Assembly (NCBI GenBank): GCA_040880025.1
Contig: JBBDJD010000012.1
Span: 39,634 to 103,633 of the forward strand
DNA from: RCIO01 sp040880025
Lineage (GTDB): Bacteria; Pseudomonadota; Alphaproteobacteria; Rhizobiales; Rhizobiaceae
Direction: 5' to 3'
Length of the DNA stretch: 64,000 bases
A model generated the notes under the pieces. It was not told the DNA's origin, made no database searches, and worked only from the letters and a program-made list of their open reading frames with translations. Numbering within the stretch: the first letter of the stretch is position 1; each line of letters begins with the position of its first letter. Below are positions 35,761 through 47,974 of this stretch, in pieces. Both the position numbers and the translations under genes were made by a program.

Positions 35761-36114
35761 ATGATTCGCCTTGCCCTCCTGTTTTGCCTTATCGCCGCGC
35801 CCGCCCAGGCCGCCGAGATGGCGTTCTACATGAAGAACCACACGGGAGCCGGCGTGGTGGTGGAGCTCGTGAGCCGCGACAGCGATCATGTCTGGCCGGG
35901 CGGCGACCGGATGTATTTTCTCGACGCGGGCCAAAAGATATCCGTGCCGATCGAGTGCCGGGCCGGCGAGACCATCTGCTACGGCGCCTGGATCGACGGC
36001 GATGCCGCCACCCATTGGGGCCTCGGGCCGGACCGCGTCCTGCCGTCGGTCTGCGAATATTGCTGCTCGGTCTGCCGGGCCGGCGCCACCGCGGTGGTCT
36101 CCATCAACCCGTGA
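35761..36114 (+). CDS. exported Cys-rich hypothetical protein, copy 1
   Basis: 117 residues: signal peptide (LALLFCLIAAPAQA, cleavage about residue 18), then MAFYMKNHTGAGVVVELVSR, HVWPGGDRMYFLDAGQ, ETICYGAWIDGD and a Cys cluster CEYCCSVC near the end. It is a paralogue of the next gene. The six to seven cysteines suggest disulfides or metal binding in the periplasm. AGGGAGCGC before the ATG. Family not recognised. Confidence 0.75.
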   Translation: MIRLALLFCLIAAPAQAAEMAFYMKNHTGAGVVVELVSRDSDHVWPGGDRMYFLDAGQKISVPIECRAGETICYGAWIDGDAATHWGLGPDRVLPSVCEYCCSVCRAGATAVVSINP

Positions 36115-36227
36115 GCCCGGTCCCGCCCGGCGCGCGAAATATTCCTTTCCCGCCCGCTACCCTTCCCCCATGCGCCGTGCCAAATTCCGCCTCGCGGCCG
36201 CTCCGGCCGCTCCAGGGGAACGACACC

Positions 36228-36605
36228 ATGACCATGATCACCGTCGCGCGGGGGTTGGCGGCGGCGCTGGCCGGCGCGATCGCGCTCGCCGCGCAGGCAG
36301 CGAGCGCCGCCGACGTCACCTTCCTGATGAACAACAGCCACGAATACGCCGTCGAGGTCGAGCTCTACAGCCAGGACCGCAACCATGTCTGGCCGGGCGG
36401 CGGGCAGGTCTATTACCTCGACGACGGCGAGACCAAGTCCATGCCGCTCGCCTGCGAGGAAGGCGAGACCATCTGCTACGGCGCCTGGGTGTCCGGCGAC
36501 CTGGGCACCTACTGGGGCGTCGGCCCCGGCGACCAGGACGCCTGCGAGGACTGCTGCTATGTCTGCGAGGGCGGCATGACGGAGGAAATCAATCTGGTCG
36601 AGTAG
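36228..36605 (+). CDS. exported Cys-rich hypothetical protein, copy 2
   Basis: 125 residues: signal peptide (cleavage after ASA at about residue 28), then VTFLMNNSHEYAVEVELYSQ, NHVWPGGGQVYYLDDGE, ETICYGAWVSGD and CEDCCYVCEGG. It matches copy 1 throughout (HVWPGG, ETICYGAW, xCCxVC), so the pair arose by tandem duplication; the mature protein is more acidic. A cupredoxin gene follows at 86 bp. Confidence 0.78.
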   Translation: MTMITVARGLAAALAGAIALAAQAASAADVTFLMNNSHEYAVEVELYSQDRNHVWPGGGQVYYLDDGETKSMPLACEEGETICYGAWVSGDLGTYWGVGPGDQDACEDCCYVCEGGMTEEINLVE

Positions 36606-36691
36606 CTTTCCGCCGGCGGGTTTTCCGGTGTATGTGCCAGGCGCGCCGCATGGTCGGCGCGCCTGCAGCTGGTTCCAGAGAGGAAAAACCA

Positions 36692-36997
36692 ATGCGTATA
36701 TTGCTGACCATCGCGGCGCTGGCCTTTGCGACCGCCGGCGCGTTCGCCGCCGACCACGCGGTCGAGATCAAGGGTTTCAAGTTCGATCCGGCGACGGTGG
36801 AAGTCGCCGTGGGTGACACGATCACCTTCACCAATGCCGATTCCGCGCCGCATACCGGCACCGCGCTCGACGGCTCCTTCGACACCGGCACGCTGGCCGG
36901 CGGCCAGAGCGGGACGGTCACCATCGGCGCTGCCGGCGAGATCGACTTCAAATGCAATATCCACGCTTCCATGCGCGGCACGGTGGTGGCGAAATAG
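36692..36997 (+). CDS. cupredoxin (plastocyanin/amicyanin-like copper protein)
   Basis: 101 residues with signal peptide (ALAFATAGAFA, cleavage about residue 20). Type 1 copper ligands are all visible: His in SAPHTGTAL and the Cys-X2-His-X2-Met arrangement in FKCNIHASMRG. A periplasmic electron carrier; the partner is unknown. GAGAGGAAAA precedes the ATG. The neighbouring Cys-rich exported proteins could be partners. Confidence 0.9.
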   Translation: MRILLTIAALAFATAGAFAADHAVEIKGFKFDPATVEVAVGDTITFTNADSAPHTGTALDGSFDTGTLAGGQSGTVTIGAAGEIDFKCNIHASMRGTVVAK

Positions 36998-37085
36998 CCT
37001 CGCGCGCCACGGCGCCGCTTCCTCTCGACCCTTTCCCGCGCTAAACGGCGGGGATGATATCCCCGCCCGCAATTCCCGCCGCATA

Positions 37086-39137
37086 ATGCACGCCAAGGCG
37101 CCCCCCGCCCCGCTGATGCTGGGCATCGACACCGGCGGCACCTATACCGACGCCGTCCTCTATAGAGAAGGCGTCGGCGCGGACGCCGGGCGCGTGGTGG
37201 CGAAAGCCAAGGCGCTGACCACCCGCCACGATCTGGCCGAGGGCATAGCCGGCGCGGTCGATGCGGTGCTGGCGGGAGCAAAGGCCGACCCGGCGCAAAT
37301 CGCGCTGGTGTCGATGTCGACCACGCTCGCCACCAACGCCATCGTGGAAGGCCAGGGCGGGCGCGCCGCGCTCGTCATGATCGGCTTCGGCGAGGCCGAT
37401 CTTGCCCGCGACGGGCTGAAGGCCGCCCTCGGCGCCGACCCGGTCGTGTTCGTGCCCGGCGGGCATGACGTTCACGGCAACGCGAAAGAGCTCGACCTCG
37501 CCGCCCTCGAGGCCGCACTTCCGGAACTGGCGAAATCCGTCACCGGCTTCGCCGTCTGCGCCTATTTCGCCGTCCGCAACCCCGCTCACGAGATCGCAGC
37601 CAGCGAGCTGATCCGCGAGGCGACCGGCCTGCCGGTCACCACCTCGCACGAACTCTCCGCCAGGCTCGGCGGTCCCCGCCGCGCGTTGACCACTTTGCTC
37701 AACGCCCGCCTCGTCGGCCTCATCGACCGCCTCATCGCCGCCACCGAGACCTTTCTGGACGCGCGCGGCATCGCCGCCCCGCTGATGGTCGTGCGTGGCG
37801 ACGGCGCGCTGGTCTCGGCCGCCTTCGCCCGTCAGCGTCCCATCGAGACGATTCTCTCCGGCCCCGCCGCCTCCATCGTCGGCGCCCGCCATCTCACCGG
37901 CCTCGACGCGGCGATCGTGTCCGACATCGGCGGCACCACCACCGACGTCGCCCTGCTGGAGGGCGGCCGTCCGCGCCTCGATCCCGAAGGCGCCCGCGTC
38001 GGCGGCATGCGCACCCATGTGGAAGCGGTCGCCATGCGCACCTTCGGCCTTGGCGGTGATTCCGAGGTCGTGCTCGACGACAGCCGGCTGGAAGCCGAGC
38101 TTCGCCTCGGCCCGCGCCGCCTGGTGCCGCTGTCGCTCGCCGCCACGCTCCACGGCGATGCCGTAACCGCCGTGCTCCAGCGCCAGCTGCAGACGGCCAA
38201 CCCCGGCCGCCTCGATGGCCGCTTCGCCATGCGCGCCGGCCTGCCCGAGCGCTTCGCCGCCGGCCTGTCGCCCGCCGAGGCACAGCTCCTTGCCTCAATC
38301 ACGGACAAGCCCGTTCCGCTCGACCGCCTGCTCACCGGCAGCACCCAGAACGCGGTGCTCAACCGTCTCGTCGCGCGCGGCCTGGCCATGCTGTGCGGCT
38401 TCACCCCCTCCGACGCCGCCCATGTGCTTTCCCGCCAGGCGAACTGGAACGTGGAAGCCGCCCGCCTCGGCGCCGACCTTGTCGCCCGCCGCCGCGACGC
38501 CGGCGGCAACCGCGTCGCCGCCGGCGGCGATGCGTTTTCCGAACGCGTTCTGGCGCTGCTCACCCGCAAATCCGCCGAAGCCATCCTCGAGACCGCGCTT
38601 GCCGAAGACGGTCATGACGGTCCTTCCGCCGTGTCGAATGCGCTCGTCCAGCGCGCGCTCGACGGCCGGTCCCGCGTCGCCCGGCTTTCCGTCTCTCTCG
38701 ACCGTCCGGTCATCGGCCTCGGCGCTTCCGCCCCGCTCCACTACGCGGGCCTCGGCCCCCTGCTCGGCTCCGACTGCGTCCTTCCCGAACATGCCGACGT
38801 CGCCAACGCCGTCGGCGCCGTCGTCGGCCGGGTGCGGATCACGGTGGAGGCAATCGTCACCGAACCGGAGGAAGGCCGGTTCCGCCTCTCGGTTGCCGAA
38901 CATGTCGAGGATTTCCGCACCGAAGACGAAGCGATAGCCGCCGCCACGCGTCTGGCGCGTGAGCAGGCGCTGCACAACGCCAGGCTCGCCGGCGCCGGTG
39001 AATGCCACGCCGATGTCGCCACAGAGGTCGAAGCAGCCACGGTCGAAGGTCAGCGCAAGTTCATCGAAGCGCGAATCCACGCCACCGCCCAGGGCCGTCC
39101 GCGTATCGCCGGCGAACACATCCCGGCGAGCGGCTGA
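37086..39137 (+). CDS. hydantoinase/oxoprolinase family protein (HyuA-like)
   Basis: 683 residues, the usual HyuA length. ASKHA-fold ATPase marks: MLGIDTGGTYTDAVLYREG at the N-terminus, STTLATNAIVEGQGGRAAL, LSGPAASIVGARHLTGLDA and IVSDIGGTTTDVALLEGG. HyuA proteins couple ATP hydrolysis to opening of hydantoin or 5-oxoproline-type rings, usually with a HyuB partner; none is encoded here, so the substrate is open. The ATG at 37086 sits right before the conserved start; upstream codons overlap the cupredoxin gene. Confidence 0.88.
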   Translation: MHAKAPPAPLMLGIDTGGTYTDAVLYREGVGADAGRVVAKAKALTTRHDLAEGIAGAVDAVLAGAKADPAQIALVSMSTTLATNAIVEGQGGRAALVMIGFGEADLARDGLKAALGADPVVFVPGGHDVHGNAKELDLAALEAALPELAKSVTGFAVCAYFAVRNPAHEIAASELIREATGLPVTTSHELSARLGGPRRALTTLLNARLVGLIDRLIAATETFLDARGIAAPLMVVRGDGALVSAAFARQRPIETILSGPAASIVGARHLTGLDAAIVSDIGGTTTDVALLEGGRPRLDPEGARVGGMRTHVEAVAMRTFGLGGDSEVVLDDSRLEAELRLGPRRLVPLSLAATLHGDAVTAVLQRQLQTANPGRLDGRFAMRAGLPERFAAGLSPAEAQLLASITDKPVPLDRLLTGSTQNAVLNRLVARGLAMLCGFTPSDAAHVLSRQANWNVEAARLGADLVARRRDAGGNRVAAGGDAFSERVLALLTRKSAEAILETALAEDGHDGPSAVSNALVQRALDGRSRVARLSVSLDRPVIGLGASAPLHYAGLGPLLGSDCVLPEHADVANAVGAVVGRVRITVEAIVTEPEEGRFRLSVAEHVEDFRTEDEAIAAATRLAREQALHNARLAGAGECHADVATEVEAATVEGQRKFIEARIHATAQGRPRIAGEHIPASG

Positions 39138-39221
39138 AAGACTTGCGCCTTTCGGACGAATTGACCCCGCCCGCAGCGCGTGGTGAAAGCTGCCGGAACA
39201 ATTGCATGAGAGGATAACGCC

Positions 39222-41390
39222 ATGTCCGAACGCGTCGACACCAACGGCCTGAAGGTCGCCCGCGAGCTGTACGACTTCGTCAACGACGAAGCCCTGCCGG
39301 GCACCGGGGTCGCCGCCGACGCGTTCTGGAGCGGGCTTGCCGCGCTGGTGCATGATCTCGGCCCCAAGAACCGCTCGCTGCTTGCCCGCCGCGACGATCT
39401 GCAGGCCAGGATCGATCTGTGGCATCGCGAGAACGGCGCGCCGGCCGATCTCGCGGTCTACGAAAAGTTCCTCCGCGATATCGGCTATCTCCTGCCGGAG
39501 AACGGCGACTTCGAGGTTTCGACCGCCAATGTCGATCCCGAGATCGCTTCCGTTGCGGGTCCGCAGCTTGTCGTTCCGATCATGAATGCCCGTTTCGCCC
39601 TCAACGCGGCCAACGCCCGCTGGGGTTCCCTCTACGACGCGCTATACGGCACCGATGCGCTGGGCGACCGGCCCAAGGCGGGCGGCTACGATCCCGAACG
39701 CGGCGCGCGCGTCATTGCCTGGGCGAAGGATTTTCTCGACCGTTCCGCGCCGCTCGATAGCGGGAGCTGGAAGGACGCCGCGGGTTTCGACATCGCGCAC
39801 TACCAGTTGGTGATCACTCTGGCCGACGGCTCGATGACCAGCCTGGCGAACACTGGGCAGTTCTCCGGCTACCGCGGCGATTCCGCCCGGCCGACCGCGC
39901 TGCTGCTCGCCACCAACGGCCTGCATGCCGAAATCGTCATCGACCGCAACCATCCCATCGGCAAGACGGACGGGGCGGGCATCGCGGATGTCGTGATGGA
40001 ATCGGCACTGACCACGATCCAGGACTGCGAGGATTCGGTCGCCGCCGTCGATGCCGAGGACAAGACGCTCGTCTACCGCAACTGGCTCGGCCTGATGAAA
40101 GGCGATCTTGCCGAGGAGGTGAGCAAGGGCGGCGAGACCTTCATGCGCACCCTCAATGCCGACCGCGACTATGTCGCGCCCGACGGCAAGCCGTTCACGC
40201 TGCCCGGCCGCTCGCTGATGCTGGTGCGCAATGTCGGCCACCTGATGACGAACCCGGCGATCCTCGATCGTGACGGCAATGAGATTCCCGAAGGCATCAT
40301 GGACGCCATGATGACGGCCATGATCGCGCTGCACGATATCGGGCCGAAGGGGCGTCGCAAAAACTCGCAGGCGGGATCGATGTACGTCGTCAAGCCCAAG
40401 ATGCATGGACCCGAGGAAGTCGCGTTTGCTGTCGAGATATTCGGTCGCGTGGAGGCTGCGCTCGGCATGAAGCCCAACACGATCAAGATGGGCATTATGG
40501 ACGAGGAACGCCGCACCACGGTCAATCTCAAGGAGTGCATCCGCGTTGCGCAGGAGAGGGTGGTTTTCATCAACACCGGCTTCCTCGACCGCACCGGCGA
40601 CGAGATCCACACCTCGATGGAAGCCGGCCCGATGATCCGCAAGGGCGACATGAAGCAGGCCGCATGGATACAGGCCTACGAGAACTGGAATGTCGATGTC
40701 GGGCTCGAGTGCGGATTGTCCGGCCATGCACAGATCGGCAAGGGCATGTGGGCGATGCCGGACCTGATGGCCGACATGCTGGAACAGAAGATCGGCCACC
40801 CGAAAGCCGGCGCCAACACCGCCTGGGTGCCGTCGCCGACAGCGGCGACCTTGCACGCCACGCATTATCACGCCGTCAATGTCGCGGAGGTGCAGGAAAA
40901 GCTGAAGTCGCGCCAGCGCGCCAGGCTGTCGGACATTCTGTCGATCCCGGTGGCAAGCCGCCCCAACTGGACGCCGGACGAAATTCAGAAGGAACTCGAC
41001 AACAATGCCCAGGGCATTCTGGGGTATGTCGTGCGCTGGGTCGACCAAGGGGTCGGCTGTTCCAAGGTGCCGGACATCAACGATGTCGGCCTGATGGAAG
41101 ACCGCGCCACCCTGCGCATTTCCTCCCAGCACATCGCAAACTGGCTGCACCACGGTGTCTGCAGCGAGGAGCAGGTGATGGAGACCATGAAACGCATGGC
41201 CGCCGTCGTCGACCGGCAGAACGAGGGCGACCCGCTCTACCGGCCGATGGCGAGAGACTTCGATGGGTCTATCGCCTTTCAGGCGGCCTGCGATCTGGTG
41301 TTCAAGGGCCGCCAGCAGCCCAATGGCTATACCGAGCCGGTGCTGCACCGGCGAAGGTTGGAGTTGAAGGCGCGACAGGGTTCACATTGA
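39222..41390 (+). CDS. glcB: malate synthase G
   Basis: 722 residues, the standard length of the monomeric G isoform. It condenses glyoxylate with acetyl-CoA to malate. Recognisable segments include ALNAANARWGSLYDALYGTD, GLMKGDLAEEV, GPKGRRKNSQAGSMYVVKPK and MGIMDEERRTTVNLKECI. GAGAGGATAA precedes the ATG. The stop overlaps a GNAT gene. The isocitrate lyase partner is not in the window. Confidence 0.97.
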   Translation: MSERVDTNGLKVARELYDFVNDEALPGTGVAADAFWSGLAALVHDLGPKNRSLLARRDDLQARIDLWHRENGAPADLAVYEKFLRDIGYLLPENGDFEVSTANVDPEIASVAGPQLVVPIMNARFALNAANARWGSLYDALYGTDALGDRPKAGGYDPERGARVIAWAKDFLDRSAPLDSGSWKDAAGFDIAHYQLVITLADGSMTSLANTGQFSGYRGDSARPTALLLATNGLHAEIVIDRNHPIGKTDGAGIADVVMESALTTIQDCEDSVAAVDAEDKTLVYRNWLGLMKGDLAEEVSKGGETFMRTLNADRDYVAPDGKPFTLPGRSLMLVRNVGHLMTNPAILDRDGNEIPEGIMDAMMTAMIALHDIGPKGRRKNSQAGSMYVVKPKMHGPEEVAFAVEIFGRVEAALGMKPNTIKMGIMDEERRTTVNLKECIRVAQERVVFINTGFLDRTGDEIHTSMEAGPMIRKGDMKQAAWIQAYENWNVDVGLECGLSGHAQIGKGMWAMPDLMADMLEQKIGHPKAGANTAWVPSPTAATLHATHYHAVNVAEVQEKLKSRQRARLSDILSIPVASRPNWTPDEIQKELDNNAQGILGYVVRWVDQGVGCSKVPDINDVGLMEDRATLRISSQHIANWLHHGVCSEEQVMETMKRMAAVVDRQNEGDPLYRPMARDFDGSIAFQAACDLVFKGRQQPNGYTEPVLHRRRLELKARQGSH

Positions 41391-41851
41391 TAGCGCTGCG
41401 ACCGCCGAGGGACGACGAAGGAGATGCGCTGACGGAGTTGTGCCTGCGCTCCAAGGCGGTGCACGGGTATGACGCGGCTTTCATCGAAATGTGCCGCGCG
41501 GAGTTGACCGTTTGCATCGGCAAACCTGGCCACGTGTTCATCGTCGCCGAACGGAACGGCGAACTCGCCGGCATGGCCGAAATCTCGGTCAACGGCGAAG
41601 AAGCGGAGCTTGAGAAGATATTCGTTGAGCCGGCTGCAATCGGTTCGGGCGTCGGACGCAGGCTGTTCAGCTGGGCGCGGTGCGAGGCAGCCGCGCTTGG
41701 CTGCAGCTATATGATGATCGACGCCGAACCCGGCGCGGCGCCATTCTACCGCGCAATGGGCGCGGGTGAGGTCGGTCAATCGCCATCCGGCTCGATCCCC
41801 GGCCGCGTGCTTCCCCGTTACCGGTTCGCGCTTGCCGGCATCTCGGCATGA
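41387..41851 (+). CDS. GNAT family N-acetyltransferase
   Basis: 154 residues starting with TTG in the glcB stop (TTGA overlap), with AGGG upstream. The fold is seen in HVFIVAERNGELAGMAEISV, LEKIFVEPAAIGSGVGRRLF (acetyl-CoA loop) and MIDAEPGAAPFYRAMG. Its stop overlaps tsaB by 4 bp, so glcB, this gene, tsaB and rimI form a chain of overlaps. Substrate unknown. Confidence 0.82.
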   Translation: MIALRPPRDDEGDALTELCLRSKAVHGYDAAFIEMCRAELTVCIGKPGHVFIVAERNGELAGMAEISVNGEEAELEKIFVEPAAIGSGVGRRLFSWARCEAAALGCSYMMIDAEPGAAPFYRAMGAGEVGQSPSGSIPGRVLPRYRFALAGISA

Positions 41852-42525
41852 AAATCCTGGCCATCGACACCGCCGCGAATCTCTGCGCCGCTTGCGTGTT
41901 CGACACCGAAGCGGGCGAGCTTGGCCGCTCGGTGCTCGACCTCGGCAAGGGCCACGCCGAGCACCTGATGACCGGGATCGACGATGCATTGGCGGCGGCC
42001 GGGACCACCTATGCCGAGCTTGATCTGATTGGCGTTGCGGTCGGCCCGGGCTCCTTCACCGGCATCCGCGTCGGCGTGGCGGTGGCGCGCGGTCTGGCGC
42101 TGGCGCTGAAAATTCCTTCGGTGGGCATCACCACGCTGGATGCCTTGGCTGAGGAAGCGTGGGAGGCTCATGCGGGCCGCGAAATCCTTGCCGTGATCGA
42201 CGCCCGCCGCGAGCAGATCTATGCGACGCGGTACGATGCCGGCGGCGCCCGCACCAAAGGGCCGGTGATCGCCACCCTGTCGGAAGCGGTCGATATGATT
42301 GCCGGCGGCGGTCCCGTCCTCACCGGCAGCGCGGCGGATATGGTCAATGAGGCTTCGGGGCATAAGCTGGACATCGCGGGCACGGCCGCGACCGCTGACA
42401 TTGCCGTCTATGCCCGGCTGGCTGCCCGAAATGGCCCGGCGGACACGCCGCCGCGCCCGCTCTATCTGCGCGACGCCGACGCCCGTCCGCAGGAAGGTTT
42501 CGCGGTGGCGCGGAGGCCGGGCTGA
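41848..42525 (+). CDS. tsaB: tRNA threonylcarbamoyladenosine biosynthesis protein TsaB
   Basis: 225 residues, ASKHA-fold pseudo-ATPase. N-terminal MKILAIDTAANLCAACVFD and the loop VGPGSFTGIRVGVAVARGLA are diagnostic. TsaB pairs with TsaD for t6A formation at position 37 of ANN-decoding tRNAs. It overlaps rimI by one base (TGATG), the usual rhizobial order. Confidence 0.95.
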   Translation: MKILAIDTAANLCAACVFDTEAGELGRSVLDLGKGHAEHLMTGIDDALAAAGTTYAELDLIGVAVGPGSFTGIRVGVAVARGLALALKIPSVGITTLDALAEEAWEAHAGREILAVIDARREQIYATRYDAGGARTKGPVIATLSEAVDMIAGGGPVLTGSAADMVNEASGHKLDIAGTAATADIAVYARLAARNGPADTPPRPLYLRDADARPQEGFAVARRPG

Positions 42526-43019
42526 TGCGTATCCCCTTCTTCTCCGGCGCTCAGGAATATGTCGTCCGCGACCTCACGCTCGAAGACACTGCGGCGATGG
42601 CGCGGCTTCACGCCGATGATTTCGCGCGGCCATGGTCGGAAGAGGAATTCGATGCGCTGCTCATACAGGATCCGGTGTTCGGCTACGCGGTCCGGCCGAT
42701 CGGCAAGAAAGGCAAACCGCCCATCCAGGGTTTCGTGCTGGCGCGGCTGGCGGCGGGGGAGGCGGAGATCCTGACGATCGTTGTGGCGCGGACTTACCGG
42801 CGATACGGTTTGGGCCGCATGCTTATGGACGCGGTGCTGCGCCATCTGCATTCGGAACGGGCGGAAGCCCTGTTTCTGGAGGTCGACGAGACCAACGCTG
42901 CCGCACTTGGCCTCTACAAGCGTCTTGGCTTCCGTGACGTCGGCCGCCGCGAAGCGTATTATTCATCCCGCGAGGGCCGCAGGACCAGCGCGCTTGTCAT
43001 GCGCCGCGATCTTCGTTAG
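42525..43019 (+). CDS. rimI: ribosomal protein S18 alanine N-acetyltransferase RimI
   Basis: 164 residues, GNAT fold: VVARTYRRYGLGRMLMDAVL binds acetyl-CoA and LEVDETNAAALGLYKRLGF is the RimI-type C-terminal region. Acetylates the N-terminal Ala of S18. Coupled to tsaB upstream and followed by plsC at 36 bp. Confidence 0.92.
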   Translation: MRIPFFSGAQEYVVRDLTLEDTAAMARLHADDFARPWSEEEFDALLIQDPVFGYAVRPIGKKGKPPIQGFVLARLAAGEAEILTIVVARTYRRYGLGRMLMDAVLRHLHSERAEALFLEVDETNAAALGLYKRLGFRDVGRREAYYSSREGRRTSALVMRRDLR

Positions 43020-43055
43020 CCAGCGCGGCAGTCGGAACCGGGGTTGGGGAGAGGC

Positions 43056-43862
43056 ATGCTCGGCTGGATGCGCGTGTCGTTCATGCTGTTTCTGGTCGTG
43101 GTCGTCACGCCTCCCATGGCGCTGGCGCAACTCTTCACCGTCAAGACCGGCATCGGAAACGACCGCTTTCTGCCGCGGGTGTGGCATCGCTTCGTTCTGT
43201 TCGTTCTGGGCTTCCGGCTTCATGTGCGCGGGCAGATGTCCGCAAAGCGGCCGTTGCTGATTGCCGCCAACCACATTTCATGGACTGACATCATGGTCGC
43301 CGGCGCGGTCGCGGAAGTGAATTTCGTCGCCAAATCGGAAGTGTCGGGTTGGCCGGCAATCGGTCAGCTCGCATTTTTGCAGCGCACCGTATTCGTCGAA
43401 CGCGAGAACCGTCGCAAATCGGGCGATCAGGCCGGCGAGATCGCCCAGCGCATGAACCGCGGCGATCCAATGCTGCTCTTCGCCGAGGGTTCGACTTCGG
43501 ACGGCAATCTGCTGCAGCCTTTCAACTCCACCCTGTTCGGCGCCGCCTCCATGGCGGTGGATCGGGGCGAGACGGATCACGTCTTCATCCAGCCCCTGGC
43601 GATCGCCTATACGCGCTTTCACGGCATGCCTATGGGCCGCGTCCACCGCACGCACGCGGCCTGGATCGGCGACCGGCTGCTCGCGCCCCACATCGTGACC
43701 TTGCTCAAGGAAGGCGCGGTCGATGTGGAACTGCATTTCGGAGAGCCGGTGGAATACAGGCAGGGGATGAGACGCAAGGACCTCGCCCGCGCGGTCGAGC
43801 GCCGCGTCACCGAGATGTTCAACGCAGCGCTCAGCCATCCAATAAAGAGCAGTGAAAACTAG
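43056..43862 (+). CDS. 1-acyl-sn-glycerol-3-phosphate/lyso-lipid acyltransferase (PlsC/OlsA type)
   Basis: 268 residues with a membrane segment near the N-terminus (MLFLVVVVTPPMALAQLF). The HX4D motif is NHISWTD and the glycerolipid-binding motif is LLFAEGSTSDG. In rhizobia the homologue in this position (after rimI, before miaB) is the acyltransferase OlsA/PlsC for phosphatidic acid and ornithine-lipid synthesis. The ATG at 43056 has GGGGAGAGG upstream. Confidence 0.88.
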   Translation: MLGWMRVSFMLFLVVVVTPPMALAQLFTVKTGIGNDRFLPRVWHRFVLFVLGFRLHVRGQMSAKRPLLIAANHISWTDIMVAGAVAEVNFVAKSEVSGWPAIGQLAFLQRTVFVERENRRKSGDQAGEIAQRMNRGDPMLLFAEGSTSDGNLLQPFNSTLFGAASMAVDRGETDHVFIQPLAIAYTRFHGMPMGRVHRTHAAWIGDRLLAPHIVTLLKEGAVDVELHFGEPVEYRQGMRRKDLARAVERRVTEMFNAALSHPIKSSEN

Positions 43863-43934
43863 TGTAACGGCTCGTTACCCCAGCCCATCGAAAACGTCTG
43901 TTTTTCATCGCCAGTTTGGTCTAGTTAGCGGCCA

Positions 43935-46377
<2,443 letters not shown>

Positions 46378-46381
<4 letters not shown>

Positions 46382-46884
46382 CAGCAGGCAGCAAAGCGGA
46401 GCCGTCGGCGGGCCCGGTCGATCTCGTGGTCGAGATCGAGGCCGGTGGTTGGCCGCCTGCCCCCGAGCTCGATGCTCTGACCCGCCGCGCGGTGGCCGCG
46501 AGTTTTGCCGAGCTCGGCCTTTCGCCGGAGCCTGATCCGGAGCTGAGCGTGACCTTCACCGATGACGCGCATATGGCTTCGCTCAATGGGCGGTGGCGCG
46601 GCAAGGACGGATCGACCAATGTCCTTTCGTTTCCGCTGGTCCAGGTTCGTCCGGGCGTCCCGATACCGCCAATGTTGGGCGACATTGTCGTCGCCTTCGA
46701 GACGGTTTCACGCGAGGCCGAAGACCAGGACAAACACTTCATTGCCCATCTGACGCATTTGCTCGTTCATGGCCTGCTGCATCTGCTAGGCTATGATCAT
46801 GTGGACGATGGTGAAGCCGAGACGATGGAATCGCTGGAGCGGCGGATACTCGAACGGCTTGCGATTCCCGATCCTTATGCCTAA
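46378..46884 (+). CDS. ybeY: endoribonuclease YbeY (16S rRNA maturation)
   Basis: 168 residues, GTG start within the phoH stop. The metal-binding motif HGLLHLLGYDH is intact near residues 130-140, and GDIVVAFETV is typical. YbeY takes part in 16S rRNA 3' processing and 70S quality control; in Sinorhizobium it also affects sRNA regulation. Confidence 0.95.
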
Positions 46885-46912
46885 GTGAGACTGGTTATTC
46901 AGCCAGAAGACG

Positions 46913-47974
46913 ATGAACGAACACACCAGCCAGGTACTAGCCGCGCCCTCCGAGACTGAATCGGACGGCGGCGAACAGGCGGGCGAAAGTCCCGAACCGG
47001 GACGACAATCCGCACCCCAACGCCCCAACTTGTTGCAGCGGTTAGGCGCGTTTCTGCGTCCGCGTAACGGGAATTCCCTGCGCGACGACCTCACCGATGC
47101 GCTTTCGGAAGCCGCGGACGCGGCCGAGTTTTCGCCCGGCGAACGGGCGATGCTCCACAACATTCTGCGCCTGCGCGAAGTGCGCGTCGAGGATGTGATG
47201 GTCGCGCGCGCCGAGGTCCAGGCAGTTGACCTGTCGACCGAACTCGGCGCGTTGCTGCGCATTTTCGAACAGTCCGGACATTCACGTCTGCCGGTCTACA
47301 GCGAAACGCTCGATGACCCGCGCGGCATGATCCATATTCGCGACGTCGTCGGTCATCTGCTGCGCGTGTCGCGGCAGCCCAGGACCGGTCGTGGCCGGAA
47401 GAAGGCCGCGGACAGCGAGCCGCTCGACCTGTCCAAGGTCGATCTCGGCCGCTCCATCGGCGAACTGGGTCTGATCCGCCCGCTTCTCTTCGTACCGCCG
47501 TCCATGCTGGCGTCCGACCTGATGGCGCGCATGCAGGCTGATCGTATCCAGATGGCGCTCGTGATCGACGAATATGGCGGCACCGACGGGCTCGCCTCGC
47601 TGGAAGACATCGTCGAAATGGTGGTCGGCGACATCGAGGACGAGCACGACGAGGACGAGCCGATGATCACGCAGACGTCCGAAGGGGTGTTCGTGGTCGA
47701 TGCCCGCGCCGAGATCGACGAGGTGGCCGAGATGGTCGGCGACGCGTTCAAGGCCGGCGAACACGAGGAAGACGTCGATACGATCGGCGGCATGATTTTC
47801 AATACGCTCGGCCGCGTGCCCGCGCGCGGCGAGGTGGTGCAGGCGATCCCCGGTTTCGAATTCCACGTCCTCGACGCCGATCCGCGCCGCGTCAAACGCG
47901 TGCGCATCGTGCAGCTCCGCGCGGCTGATCGCAAACGCCGCGCCTTGAAGGCGTCGGTGGTATCCGAAGCCTGA
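46913..47974 (+). CDS. CorC/HlyC-family CBS-domain protein
   Basis: 353 residues. After a low-complexity N-terminus comes the CBS pair: MLHNILRLREVRVEDVMVAR, FEQSGHSRLPVYSETLDDPR, QMALVIDEYGGTDGLASLED, then the CorC_HlyC domain (about 270-335). No membrane helices. Associated with Mg/Co efflux or CorA regulation; in rhizobial operons it lies between ybeY and lnt as here. Confidence 0.92.
   Translation: MNEHTSQVLAAPSETESDGGEQAGESPEPGRQSAPQRPNLLQRLGAFLRPRNGNSLRDDLTDALSEAADAAEFSPGERAMLHNILRLREVRVEDVMVARAEVQAVDLSTELGALLRIFEQSGHSRLPVYSETLDDPRGMIHIRDVVGHLLRVSRQPRTGRGRKKAADSEPLDLSKVDLGRSIGELGLIRPLLFVPPSMLASDLMARMQADRIQMALVIDEYGGTDGLASLEDIVEMVVGDIEDEHDEDEPMITQTSEGVFVVDARAEIDEVAEMVGDAFKAGEHEEDVDTIGGMIFNTLGRVPARGEVVQAIPGFEFHVLDADPRRVKRVRIVQLRAADRKRRALKASVVSEA

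Noticed and set aside
35581..36605. Alternative long plus-strand frames across the exported protein genes
   Set aside because: They read through in other phases with Arg/Pro-rich products; the two frames with signal peptides and shared motifs are the real genes.
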